The notes below the pieces were generated by a model. The model was given only the letters and a program-made list of their open reading frames with translations, made no database searches and had not been told where the DNA came from. 58,087 bases of DNA from Mediterraneibacter glycyrrhizinilyticus (GTDB lineage Bacteria; Bacillota; Clostridia; Lachnospirales; Lachnospiraceae): assembly GCF_016902345.1 (NCBI RefSeq), contig NZ_JACJLR010000019.1, forward strand, positions 1-58,087, read 5' to 3'. Shown here in pieces: positions 1 to 7,680 of this stretch (positions within the stretch are counted from its first letter, which is position 1; every line of letters starts with the position of its first letter). The translations under genes were made by a program, and so were the position numbers.

Positions 1-2
1 TC

Positions 3-461
3 TGCCTTCTGCAGTCCCTGCGCGGGATTGGATTCTTAAGCGCAGTCGTCCTGATTGCAGAGATGGGGGATTTTAAACTTTTTTCTTCCCCGAAAAAGCT
101 TTATGCCTATTTGGGGCTTGACCCCGCTGTCAAACAGTCTGGGAAACTCAATGGCGATAAAGTCCATATGTCCAAGCGTGGCTCCAGCCTTGCCAGAAGG
201 GTCCTTCACATGGCCGCGCTCAATAACGTAAAGGTTGATAAAGGGAGCGGCACACCTGTGAATCCTGTGATCTACGACTATTACACCCGGAAGTGCTCCG
301 GCAAGAAAAAGCCAGTAGCAATGGGCGCTGTCATGCATAAGATCTGTAACATCATCTTTGCCATGCTTCGGGATAACAAACCTTTTGAGATCATCACTCC
401 GGAAGAACACTGCAGACGCTTTGCCTCAGAACATCCCGATAAGATCAAGAAGGCTGCATAA
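3..461 (+). CDS. IS110-family transposase, C-terminal part (5' end outside window)
   Basis: The reading frame is open from the first in-frame base of the window and has no start here, so the N-terminal RuvC-like DEDD domain lies upstream. What is visible is the C-terminal Tnp20 (IS116/IS110/IS902) domain: a helix-hairpin-helix stretch (RGIGFLSAVVLIAEMGDF) just before the first internal ATG at 63, then YLGLDP, the SKRGS..ARR segment where this family carries its conserved serine, and a C-terminal helix ending in KKAA. IS110 enzymes move circular intermediates without terminal inverted repeats and use a structured non-coding end as a guide. The next gene downstream is on the opposite strand, as expected for an insertion at a gene boundary. 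Family call is firm; whether the element is complete cannot be judged. Confidence 0.9.
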   Translation, partial: CLLQSLRGIGFLSAVVLIAEMGDFKLFSSPKKLYAYLGLDPAVKQSGKLNGDKVHMSKRGSSLARRVLHMAALNNVKVDKGSGTPVNPVIYDYYTRKCSGKKKPVAMGAVMHKICNIIFAMLRDNKPFEIITPEEHCRRFASEHPDKIKKAA

Positions 462-757
462 TCAACACAGCATTCTGAATATTTAGTTTCTGACCAGTCC
501 TATATTGGGGAATGGTCTGTTAAGGTTACCCTTTTTCGCTCTACTGTAATAAATTTATTTTTTTCATATCACCTCTTGACATTTCTTAGCTGGACTTTTT
601 CCTTTGGTTGCACGGATTTTAAATCCGTAAGTATTTTATATTTTAAAAAAAAGAGGTTCAATACACTTTGCATTCATTTAAAATACTTTACATTTCCTTA
701 ATCCGGAATACCCAGAAATTTAAGCTTTACGCCTTTAATGAATCGGCCGCCGTTACC
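462..757. other. Gene-free stretch after the IS110 transposase; possible right end of the element
   Basis: No credible gene is seen in this AT-rich 296-bp stretch. It contains a perfect 8+1+8 dyad at about 614-630 (ACGGATTT-T-AAATCCGT) followed by an A-rich run. IS110-group elements carry short non-coding ends, so part of this region probably belongs to the element, but no target-site duplication or terminal repeat can be used to place the boundary. It could equally be the remains of an earlier intergenic region. Confidence 0.35.
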
Positions 758-789
758 AAAAAAGACCTCCGGTCATGTTCCGAAGGTCC
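758..789 (-). terminator. Rho-independent terminator of the NlpC/P60-like gene
   Basis: Read on the minus strand, GGACCTTCGG and CCGGAGGTC form a GC-rich stem with one mismatch, followed directly by six T residues. It begins 19 bases after the stop codon of the minus-strand gene ending at 808. Confidence 0.8.
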
Positions 790-807
790 GTTTTGGTCTA
801 TATTTTT

Positions 808-1602
808 TTACCAGCACCGCCTGTACCACGGCGATCCGTACACATCCGAGATCTTCACCACATCCCCGGTCTGAGGTGCATGGATCATCTGTCCGTTACC
901 TATGTAGATCCCCACATGTCCGCTGTAGCAGACGATATCCCCCGGCTGGGGATCGCTGACCGCCACGCCGGATTCTCCCTGTGCCGCAGCCTCCGCCGCA
1001 GCCTGGATCTGCTCGTCAAAATCTTCTATTTCTGATCTCTTTGCTTCAAGTTCTGCGTTGACACTCTGTTCCTCTGCCTGATATTCCGCCTGCTGCTCCT
1101 CCAGATTTGCCTGCTCTGTCTCCAGAGTCTCTTTCAGATCCTCTATCTTCTGCTGCGTTTCCTTCAGCTCCTCCAGCTTCTGCCGGTCATAAGAATGAAC
1201 GTTGCTGGCGTATTCCGCCTTATTAACAAAATCCGTGAAACTTTCCGCCGTCAGAAGGGCTTCCCATGCGTCGGACTGTCCGTCCTCGTACATATACTTA
1301 ATCCGGATCTTCATATCCTCATACTGCTCTTCGGCTTTCGCCTCCGCATCTTCCAGATCCGCCTGGGCCTGTGTGATCTTCTCTCCGGTAGCGATCAGTT
1401 CCTCTTCCATCTCTGCAACCTTATTCAGCAGTTCTGTAAGCTGCGCCTGGAGATCCTCCGCCTCGCTTTCTGCTTCTGACTTCTGCTGTTTCAGTTCATC
1501 TTCCGAGGGAGCCGCCGTGACCGTGGTCACTGCCATACAGGGCAGCAGCAGTGCAGCTGCAAATGTACTTCTCCATCTTTTTCGTCTTCTGGTCGTTCCC
1601 AT
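808..1602 (-). CDS. PcsB-like coiled-coil protein with a half NlpC/P60 domain lacking the catalytic cysteine
   Basis: This is a 264-residue secreted protein. It has a basic N-terminus and a hydrophobic signal segment with an Ala-rich cleavage region (about residues 13-31), then a long Glu/Lys/Gln-rich coiled coil (about 33-205) of the PcsB/CwlO type that couples peptidoglycan hydrolases to division machinery, an Ala-rich linker, and a C-terminal piece of an NlpC/P60 cysteine peptidase. That piece starts at QPGDIV and keeps the HVGIYIGNG and MIHAP motifs with the catalytic histidine. The preceding half of the domain, which in the family contains the DCSGF nucleophile and LPRTS segment, is absent, so the domain spans only about 50 residues instead of about 110. 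The join is in frame. As it stands the protein should not be an active endopeptidase; a scaffold role or simple decay are both possible. Confidence 0.8.
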   Translation of the reverse strand: MGTTRRRKRWRSTFAAALLLPCMAVTTVTAAPSEDELKQQKSEAESEAEDLQAQLTELLNKVAEMEEELIATGEKITQAQADLEDAEAKAEEQYEDMKIRIKYMYEDGQSDAWEALLTAESFTDFVNKAEYASNVHSYDRQKLEELKETQQKIEDLKETLETEQANLEEQQAEYQAEEQSVNAELEAKRSEIEDFDEQIQAAAEAAAQGESGVAVSDPQPGDIVCYSGHVGIYIGNGQMIHAPQTGDVVKISDVYGSPWYRRCW

Positions 1603-1724
1603 TTTTCACCCTCTTTTAATCTTTTCTGCAATGTTTTTGTATCAGTTCAGCCCTGCAGCAAGCTGCAAAGCAGTGGATTTGAGCCGCCTGACTGAACTGA
1701 TACATATACATATTCTTCCTAGGT

Positions 1725-2020
1725 ACCGGCCTCCCCTCATATTTCGGCGGTTACCTGGACAGCCTGGCAGAAGCTGAGACTGCTGCCGTGCCCACTGACA
1801 GCGATACTTCGGACTTGTGGAACATATCCCTGTCACTTACTCGGGATATGTCAGCTCTGTCCAGAAGACCGGTAACAATCTCCTCATCGACAGTGGGAGC
1901 GCCTTTACCGCTGTCGAGCTGGACGAAAATAATACCCCGATCCAGACGCTTTCCGGGACCGGGGATACCTGGTGGTACAGAGTATTTAAATATGATTATA
2001 GAGGGTTCTGGTTCCAATAA
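1725..2020 (+). pseudogene. Decayed C-terminal remnant resembling an aryl-sulfate sulfotransferase
   Basis: Two frames must be joined to read this stretch. From 1725 one frame gives GLPSYFGGYLDSLAEAE..DTSDLWNI, and near 1818-1825 the sense continues one frame over as IPVTYSGYVSSVQK..LLIDSGSA..ELDENN..GTGDTWWYRVFKYDYRGFWF, ending at the stop at 2020. The beta-propeller-like wording and the terminal tyrosine/tryptophan-rich strand recall the C-terminus of bacterial ASST (arylsulfotransferase) proteins, but I recognise this from pattern only. No N-terminal region exists upstream: 1603-1724 holds only non-coding sequence. It is a frameshifted fragment, not a functional gene. Confidence 0.5.
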
Positions 2021-2082
2021 AGGATCTCTTCTCCGCCTCCTCACGCATCTTTTTTATCAATGTCTTCAGCATATAGAAAATA

Positions 2083-2114
2083 CGCATCCATTCCCGATCT
2101 CGGGTATAGATGCG
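2083..2114 (-). terminator. Hairpin downstream of the FAD-dependent dehydrogenase gene
   Basis: CGCATC/GATGCG outer arms enclose a CCCGA/TCGGG inner stem with a two-base loop. On the minus strand it is followed by TATTTTC. It lies 25 bases past the stop codon of the gene ending at 2139, so it is a plausible though T-poor terminator. Confidence 0.55.
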
Positions 2115-2138
2115 CCAGTCCGGCTTCCCCGTACTTAT

Positions 2139-3512
2139 TTATTTCTCTTCCACGATCTCCCTTGCCACATAAACCCCGCTGGCGGATGCATGTGACAGAG
2201 AATGGGTCACTCCGCTGCCATCGCCGATCACATACAGCCCCTTGTGTATGGTCTCAAGGTGTTCGTTTAACTTCACTTCCATATTATAGAATTTTACTTC
2301 CACCCCGTAGAGAAGGGTGTCGTCATTGGCTGTGCCCGGCGCGATCTTATCCAGTGCGTAGACCATCTCGATGATACCGTCCAGGATGCGCTTTGGAAGA
2401 ACAAGGCTCAAATCTCCCGGAGACGCGGACAGCGTCGGGCGGACGAATCCTTCCTCGATCCTCTCCGGCGTACTCCTCCTGCCCCGGATCAGATCTCCGA
2501 ACCGCTGGACCAGGACTCCTCCGCCCAGCATGTTGGAAAGGCGGGCAATGCTCTCTCCATATCCGTTGCTGTCCTTGAAAGGCTCTGAGAAATGTTTTTC
2601 TACCAGAAGAGCGAAATTTGTGTTTTCTGTCTGCTTTTCCGGATCCTCATAACTGTGTCCGTTTACGGTCACGATCCCGTTGGTGTTTTCATTGACCACG
2701 ATACCGCAGGGATTCATACAGAAGGTTCTGACCTTGTCCTCGAACTTCTCCGTCCGGTACACGATCTTGCTCTCATAGAGTTCGTCCGTCAGGTGAGAGA
2801 AGATCACCGCCGGAAGCTCCACCCGGACGCCGATGTCAACCCGGTTGGATTTGGTCGGGATGGAAAGTCCCTCGCAGATCTTCTCCATCCACTTACTTCC
2901 GCTGCGTCCCACGGACACGATACATTTTTCACACTCCGCCGTCTCCTCTCCGGCAATCACCCGGTAGCCGCCGTCCACGATTTCAAGATTGTCCACATGA
3001 CAGTTAAAATGGAACTCCACTTTGTCTTTCAATTCCTTGAAAAGATTCTCCAGCACCACATAGTTGATGTCTGTTCCCAGATGGCGCACGGAAGCGTCCA
3101 GAAGCTTCAGCTTGTTCTGCATACACAGCTTTTTAAACTTTGTCCCGGCAGTGGAATACATCTTCGTACCCTCTCCGCCGTAAGCGACGTTGATCTCGTC
3201 CACATAATGCATCAGTTCCGTGGCTGCCTCTTTTCCGATATACTCATAAAGCGTGCCTCCGAAGTCATTGGTGATGTTATATTTTCCGTCGGAGAAAGCG
3301 CCTGCCCCGCCGAACCCACTCATGATCGCACACGTTTTGCAGTTGATACAGCTCTTTATCTTCTTCCCGTCGATGGGACATTTCCTTTTCTCAAGGGGGT
3401 TTCCCGCCTCAAACACTGCCACTTTCATCTCCGGCGCCTTCTTCATCAGTTCATACGCAGCGAAGATCCCTCCGGGACCTGCTCCGATTATGATCACATC
3501 ATATCTGCTCAT
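2139..3512 (-). CDS. NAD(P)/FAD-dependent dehydrogenase (COG2509-like)
   Basis: The 457-residue flavoprotein begins with a Rossmann FAD-binding motif (IIIGAGPGGIFAAYEL, about residues 7-22), followed by a cysteine-rich loop KSCINCKTCAIMSGFGGAGAFSDGK (about 53-77) and a C-terminal second FAD motif ending GLYVIGDGSGVTHSLSHASASGVYVA. These are hallmarks of the uncharacterised FAD-dependent dehydrogenases common in Clostridia; the substrate is unknown. Start is the ATG at 3512, preceded by AGGAAAGATAGAAG. Its first 14 bases overlap the end of the Rpn remnant on the same strand, so translation may once have been coupled. The gene is intact while its neighbours are remnants. Confidence 0.85.
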   Translation of the reverse strand: MSRYDVIIIGAGPGGIFAAYELMKKAPEMKVAVFEAGNPLEKRKCPIDGKKIKSCINCKTCAIMSGFGGAGAFSDGKYNITNDFGGTLYEYIGKEAATELMHYVDEINVAYGGEGTKMYSTAGTKFKKLCMQNKLKLLDASVRHLGTDINYVVLENLFKELKDKVEFHFNCHVDNLEIVDGGYRVIAGEETAECEKCIVSVGRSGSKWMEKICEGLSIPTKSNRVDIGVRVELPAVIFSHLTDELYESKIVYRTEKFEDKVRTFCMNPCGIVVNENTNGIVTVNGHSYEDPEKQTENTNFALLVEKHFSEPFKDSNGYGESIARLSNMLGGGVLVQRFGDLIRGRRSTPERIEEGFVRPTLSASPGDLSLVLPKRILDGIIEMVYALDKIAPGTANDDTLLYGVEVKFYNMEVKLNEHLETIHKGLYVIGDGSGVTHSLSHASASGVYVAREIVEEK

Positions 3513-3993
3513 CTTCTATCTTTCCTTTCTCTTTTTTCTGTATCTTTTCTACCATACTCCGAATCACCGATTCATCTTCCTCCAGCTCATCCGCAATCCT
3601 ATGGATTGATTTACCTTTTTTGAGTTTTTTCTCAATCATCTCGACTAGAAGTTCTTTTCTCCCTCTCTGTATTCCTCTCTGGATTCCTTTCTCTTCTACA
3701 AGATCGCTCAGATTGCACATTTGATTCAGCTCCTTTCCCATTCCGTCTTCCATTGGTATATGAAATTCTTCTTCCAGCTTTCTTATCTTTCTTTCCGGTT
3801 TTATCTCGGACGACAAAAGTATGTTCAGCATCTGTGTCAGCCGGTTTCCTTTTCCCGTACGGGGATTCAGGCAGATCATAACGACCGATAATTTATCATA
3901 CGCCGCCTTTACATCCGGTATCCCGGGAATTTTGTCTCTCTTTGTGATCGAATACTCTGAGATAGCGTTCCCGATATGATCCGGTGCATTCAT
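3499..3993 (-). pseudogene. C-terminal remnant of an Rpn-family recombination-promoting nuclease / putative transposase
   Basis: The 164-residue frame corresponds to the C-terminal half of the PD-(D/E)XK nuclease-family transposases (Rpn/TIGR01784): RLTQMLNILLSSEIKPERKIRKLEEEFHIPMEDGMGKEL..MCNLSDLVEEKG, then the typical IQRGIQRGRKELL repeat-like linker and a terminal helix-turn-helix-like tail. The N-terminal nuclease core with its catalytic D..ExK residues is missing, and the region immediately upstream does not encode it. It overlaps the start of the downstream dehydrogenase by 14 bp. Non-functional as a nuclease; the tail might still be translated. Confidence 0.75.
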
Positions 3994-4321
3994 ACAGATC
4001 CAAATACTGTATACTTTTTTAATGCTTTCCTCATTATAACGAATCTTTTCAGTTGTTACAAGCGGTTGATCCTGCTCCTGAAAGCGGAGCGAAGAACTTC
4101 CAGAATATCTGACGGAACAAGATATGGCGAACTGCCTTCCGTCTGAATTGCCTCCAGTGTATCACATCTGCCATGATTCCTCAAGGCGAACTGATTTTCT
4201 GTATCACTCCCCAGCAACCATCACTTGACTTTTTTCCAATTCTCTCTATACTGTTATGTTGGAAAATATAGACGGAAATTTTTCAGAAAGGAAATTTCCA
4301 CATTATCTGAAAGGAATCATC
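3994..4321. other. Intergenic region with degraded coding-like sequence
   Basis: Between the Rpn remnant and the ThrE gene there is no complete gene. On the minus strand a frame of about 50 codons ending near 4064 (ALRNHGRCDTLEAIQTEGSSP..) reads like protein but has no start, ribosome site or recognised family. The plus-strand part just before 4322 should contain the ThrE promoter; CTGTTATGTT at about 4250 is the only -10-like element I can point to. Confidence 0.35.
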
Positions 4322-5650
4322 ATGGAAAAAGATAATATCATCCCAAACCATATGGATATCTACTGGCACGATTATACCGGACATGTAAAAGACAAGCCGA
4401 TCACAGAAGCCAGCGTACCGGTCAAGGCAGCCCTGATCGGAAGAGTCGGACTGATGCTTTTATCCTGCGGGACCGGAGCCTGGCGGGTCAGAAGCTCCAT
4501 GAACGCTCTCTCAGAGCAGCTGGGCGTTACCTGTACTGCCAGCATCGGACTTATGACGATCGTTTACACCTGTTTTGACGGGCACAAAACGTTTACGAAT
4601 GCCCTTGCGCTGAACAACACCGGGGTAAACACTTCCAAGCTGGACCGTCTGGAACGTTTCGTCAAGAATTTCCCTTCCGAAGGGGTTCACAAATCCGGAG
4701 AGCAGCTCCACTCTGAGCTGGATGAGATCCAGAAGATCCGTGGGCTGTATACCCCCTTCAAACTTGGCCTGGCTGCCGCTTTCGCCTGCGCCGCCTTCAC
4801 CTTTCTGCTGGGCGGCGGGCCGGTCGAAATGATCTGTGCGTTTATCGGCGCGGGCGCAGGGAACCATCTCCGCTGTCATCTGATCCGGCGCCACTATACA
4901 CTATACCTGTGCGTGATCTCTTCCGTCGCGCTTGCCTGCCTGGCTTACCTTGTATCCCTGCGCATTGGCGAGACCCTTTTCCCAATGTCCGGCAGCCATG
5001 AGGCGGGGTATATCTGCGCCATGCTATTTATCATCCCAGGGTTTCCGTTCATCACAAGCGGAATCGACCTGGCAAAACTGGATATGCGCTCCGGACTGGA
5101 ACGTCTTGTGTACGCCGTGATCATCGTTGTGACCGCAACACTCACCGGCTGGATCATGTCAACACTTCTGGGGATTCAGCCGGCGGATTTCGCAGACCTT
5201 GCCCTGTCACCTGAAGTACACCTGATCCTCCGGCTGATCGCCAGCTTTGTGGGAGTGTTCGGATTCTCCATCATGTTTAACAGTCCCTTTAAGATCGCAG
5301 GTTCTGCGGCAGTGATCGGGGCGATCGCCAACACCTTGAGGCTGGAGCTTGTGGACTACGCTGCATTTCCCGCACCGGTAGCCGCATTTGTCGGAGCGCT
5401 GACTGCAGGCCTCCTCGCTTCCTTCCTCATGAAGAAACTGGGATATCCGAGGATCTCCGTTACGGTGCCCTCCATCGTGATCATGGTCCCGGGACTTTAT
5501 CTGTACCGGGCAGCATATAATATGGGAGAGATGTCCCTGTCTGTCTCGGCCACCTGGCTCGTCCCCGCTCTGTTGATCATCATGATGCTCCCGCTGGGGC
5601 TGATCTGCGCGCGTATCATCACAGACAGATCTTTCCGGCACTGCACCTGA
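4322..5650 (+). CDS. Threonine/serine exporter (ThrE-like, two-domain fusion)
   Basis: The 442-residue integral membrane protein combines the ThrE_1 part (soluble N-terminus, then about five membrane segments from residue 145, including the FLLGGG and AGAGNHLR region) and the ThrE_2 part (five further segments from about 290, with FNSPFKIAGSAAVIGAIANTLRL and VPGLYLYRAAYNMG). Actinobacterial ThrE has the same fused arrangement, and in many Firmicutes the halves are separate genes. It probably exports small amino acids such as threonine and serine. I chose the ATG at 4322 because AAAGGA lies 7 bases upstream; the longer frame from 4256 adds a segment with no ribosome site. It stands alone, converging on the ABC exporter genes across a shared terminator. 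Confidence 0.85.
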   Translation: MEKDNIIPNHMDIYWHDYTGHVKDKPITEASVPVKAALIGRVGLMLLSCGTGAWRVRSSMNALSEQLGVTCTASIGLMTIVYTCFDGHKTFTNALALNNTGVNTSKLDRLERFVKNFPSEGVHKSGEQLHSELDEIQKIRGLYTPFKLGLAAAFACAAFTFLLGGGPVEMICAFIGAGAGNHLRCHLIRRHYTLYLCVISSVALACLAYLVSLRIGETLFPMSGSHEAGYICAMLFIIPGFPFITSGIDLAKLDMRSGLERLVYAVIIVVTATLTGWIMSTLLGIQPADFADLALSPEVHLILRLIASFVGVFGFSIMFNSPFKIAGSAAVIGAIANTLRLELVDYAAFPAPVAAFVGALTAGLLASFLMKKLGYPRISVTVPSIVIMVPGLYLYRAAYNMGEMSLSVSATWLVPALLIIMMLPLGLICARIITDRSFRHCT

Positions 5651-5685
5651 TCTCATGTATTTTAGAACAGTTTCCTGTTAAATCA

Positions 5686-5735
5686 AAAACCCGCCTGATG
5701 AGACGGAAGTATTTCGGTCCCATCAGACGGGTTTC
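5686..5735. terminator. Bidirectional terminator between ThrE and the ABC exporter operon
   Basis: AACCCGCCTGATG..GAC and GTC..CATCAGACGGGTT form a long stem with A-rich sequence on the left and T-rich sequence on the right, so it can stop transcription from both convergent operons. Confidence 0.8.
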
Positions 5736-5757
5736 TTTCTCTGATCATTTTTTCATC

Positions 5758-7656
5758 TTAATCTGCAAAGTTTCCTGTATACAGCTGATAATATTTCCCT
5801 TTCGCCGCGATCAGGTCGTCATGGGTTCCGCGCTCGATAATGCGTCCCTGTTCCATGACCATGATGCAGTCAGAATTCTTGACTGTTGACAGGCGGTGGG
5901 CGATGACAAATGTGGTACGTCCTTTCATCAGTGCATCCATTCCCGCCTGTACCAGTTTCTCGGTACGGGTATCAATGGATGATGTGGCCTCATCCAGGAT
6001 CAGCGCCGGCGGATCTGCCACAGCCGCCCGTGCGATCGCCAGCAGCTGTCTCTGGCCCTGACTCAGGTTTGCTCCGTCGCCGGTGAGCATGGTGTTATAT
6101 CCGTCGGGCAGCCGGCGGATAAATCCGTCTGCATTTGCAAGTTTTGCTGCCTCGATGCACTCCTCGTCTGTTGCATCCAGCTTTCCATAACGGATATTGT
6201 CCATTACGGTTCCGGTGAACAGATGAGTATCCTGGAGCACCATTCCCAGCGACCTTCTTAATGCCGACTTCTTGATCTTATTGATGTTGATGCCATCATA
6301 GCGTATCTTTCCATCTGCGATATCATAGAAACGGTTGATCAGGTTCGTGATCGTCGTCTTCCCTGCGCCGGTAGCTCCAACAAAGGCAATCTTCTGTCCC
6401 GGTTCGGCATAGAGGCTGATATTGTGAAGAACGATCTTTTCATCCGTATAACCAAAATCCACATCATCCAGGACGACTCCGCCTTCCAGCTTCCGGTACG
6501 TGACAGTTCCTTCTGCTTTATGCGGGTGTTTCCATGCCCAGAGACTGGTCCTTGTGGAGGATTCGGTCAGGTTGCCGTTCTCGTCCTCTTTGGCATTGAC
6601 CAGCTCTACATAACCATCGTCTGCCTCCGGCTCCTGGTCCATCAGATCAAAGACGCGGTGGGCGCCTGCAGCCGCATTGACGACAAAGTTGATCTGCTGG
6701 CTGACCTGCGTGATCGGGTTTGTAAAGCTCTTGTTCAATCCGACAAACGTGACCACGGTACCGATGGTAACTCCTGCCAGCCCGTTGATTCCGAGAATGG
6801 CTCCCAGGATCGCCACCAGGGCATAGCTGATCCACCCGATGTTGGCATTGATCGGCATCAGCAGGTTGGCATATCTGTTCGCCTTGTCCGTGCTCTCTCT
6901 CAGTCTTTCATTCACTTCGTGGAAGTCTTTCATGGCCGCTTCTTCATGGCAGAACACTTTGACAACCTTCTGTCCGTCCAGCATCTCCTCGATAAAGCCG
7001 TCCACAGCTCCCAGATCGATCTGCTGGCGGATATAATATCTTCCGGACAGTTTCGAAAAATTTGACGTCACAAAGAGCATGACAACCGCCGTCAGTATAG
7101 AGATCACTGTCAGTACGGGATTCAGAACGATCATCGTGATCAGTGTCGCCACCATGGTGACAACCGAATTGATGATCTGGGGGATGCTCTGGCTCAGAAG
7201 CTGTCTCAGGGTATCAACGTCGTTGGTATACACAGACATGATGTCGCCGTGGGCATGTGTATCAAAATATTTTATCGGCAGAGCTTCCATTCTCCGGAAC
7301 AGATCGTCCCTTAAATGTAGCATTGTACCCTGGCTGACATTGACCATGATCCGGTTGTAAGTATATGCGGTGATCACACCGATCCCCATGATACATGCAA
7401 GACGCACCAGATCTGACGCAAGACCGCTGAAGTCTTTTGAACCGTTCGCCAGCATCGGCGTGATATAGTCATCCACCAGGGTCTGAGGGAATGTAGCTCC
7501 GATGACCGTTGCCGCAGCATTGATCAAAATACACAGGATCACAAGCAGAAACGGATATTTATAATAATGAAGCATATATCGGATGACCCGGCTGATCACT
7601 TTCATGCTCGCATTTTCCCGGGTCTCTGATTTTTTCTGATTCACTTTATCACTCAT
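5758..7656 (-). CDS. ABC exporter half-transporter, catalytically competent subunit (TMD-NBD)
   Basis: The 632-residue protein has six membrane helices (about residues 38-340) followed by an ATPase domain with Walker A GATGAGKTT, signature LSQGQRQLL and Walker B ALILDEATSS with the catalytic glutamate present. It carries a longer loop before the NBD (EPEADDGYVELVNAKEDENGN..) typical of the second subunit of heterodimeric exporters such as BmrCD, LmrCD and TM287/288. Its partner is the gene immediately upstream at 7681, whose NBD has a degenerate site. Probable function is multidrug or lipid-like substrate export at the cytoplasmic membrane. A 24-base gap with AAAGGAGGAAG separates the two genes; both follow the MarR gene in one operon. 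Confidence 0.92.
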   Translation of the reverse strand: MSDKVNQKKSETRENASMKVISRVIRYMLHYYKYPFLLVILCILINAAATVIGATFPQTLVDDYITPMLANGSKDFSGLASDLVRLACIMGIGVITAYTYNRIMVNVSQGTMLHLRDDLFRRMEALPIKYFDTHAHGDIMSVYTNDVDTLRQLLSQSIPQIINSVVTMVATLITMIVLNPVLTVISILTAVVMLFVTSNFSKLSGRYYIRQQIDLGAVDGFIEEMLDGQKVVKVFCHEEAAMKDFHEVNERLRESTDKANRYANLLMPINANIGWISYALVAILGAILGINGLAGVTIGTVVTFVGLNKSFTNPITQVSQQINFVVNAAAGAHRVFDLMDQEPEADDGYVELVNAKEDENGNLTESSTRTSLWAWKHPHKAEGTVTYRKLEGGVVLDDVDFGYTDEKIVLHNISLYAEPGQKIAFVGATGAGKTTITNLINRFYDIADGKIRYDGININKIKKSALRRSLGMVLQDTHLFTGTVMDNIRYGKLDATDEECIEAAKLANADGFIRRLPDGYNTMLTGDGANLSQGQRQLLAIARAAVADPPALILDEATSSIDTRTEKLVQAGMDALMKGRTTFVIAHRLSTVKNSDCIMVMEQGRIIERGTHDDLIAAKGKYYQLYTGNFAD

Positions 7657-7680
7657 AGATCACTCTTCCTCCTTTCCGGT

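Noticed and set aside
606..640. tRNA-Leu-like anticodon arm with loop TTTAAAT near the IS110 gene
   Set aside because: The stem is only a simple palindrome, and no acceptor, D or T arms with proper pairing can be built around it; GGTTCAA at 655 has no matching T stem.
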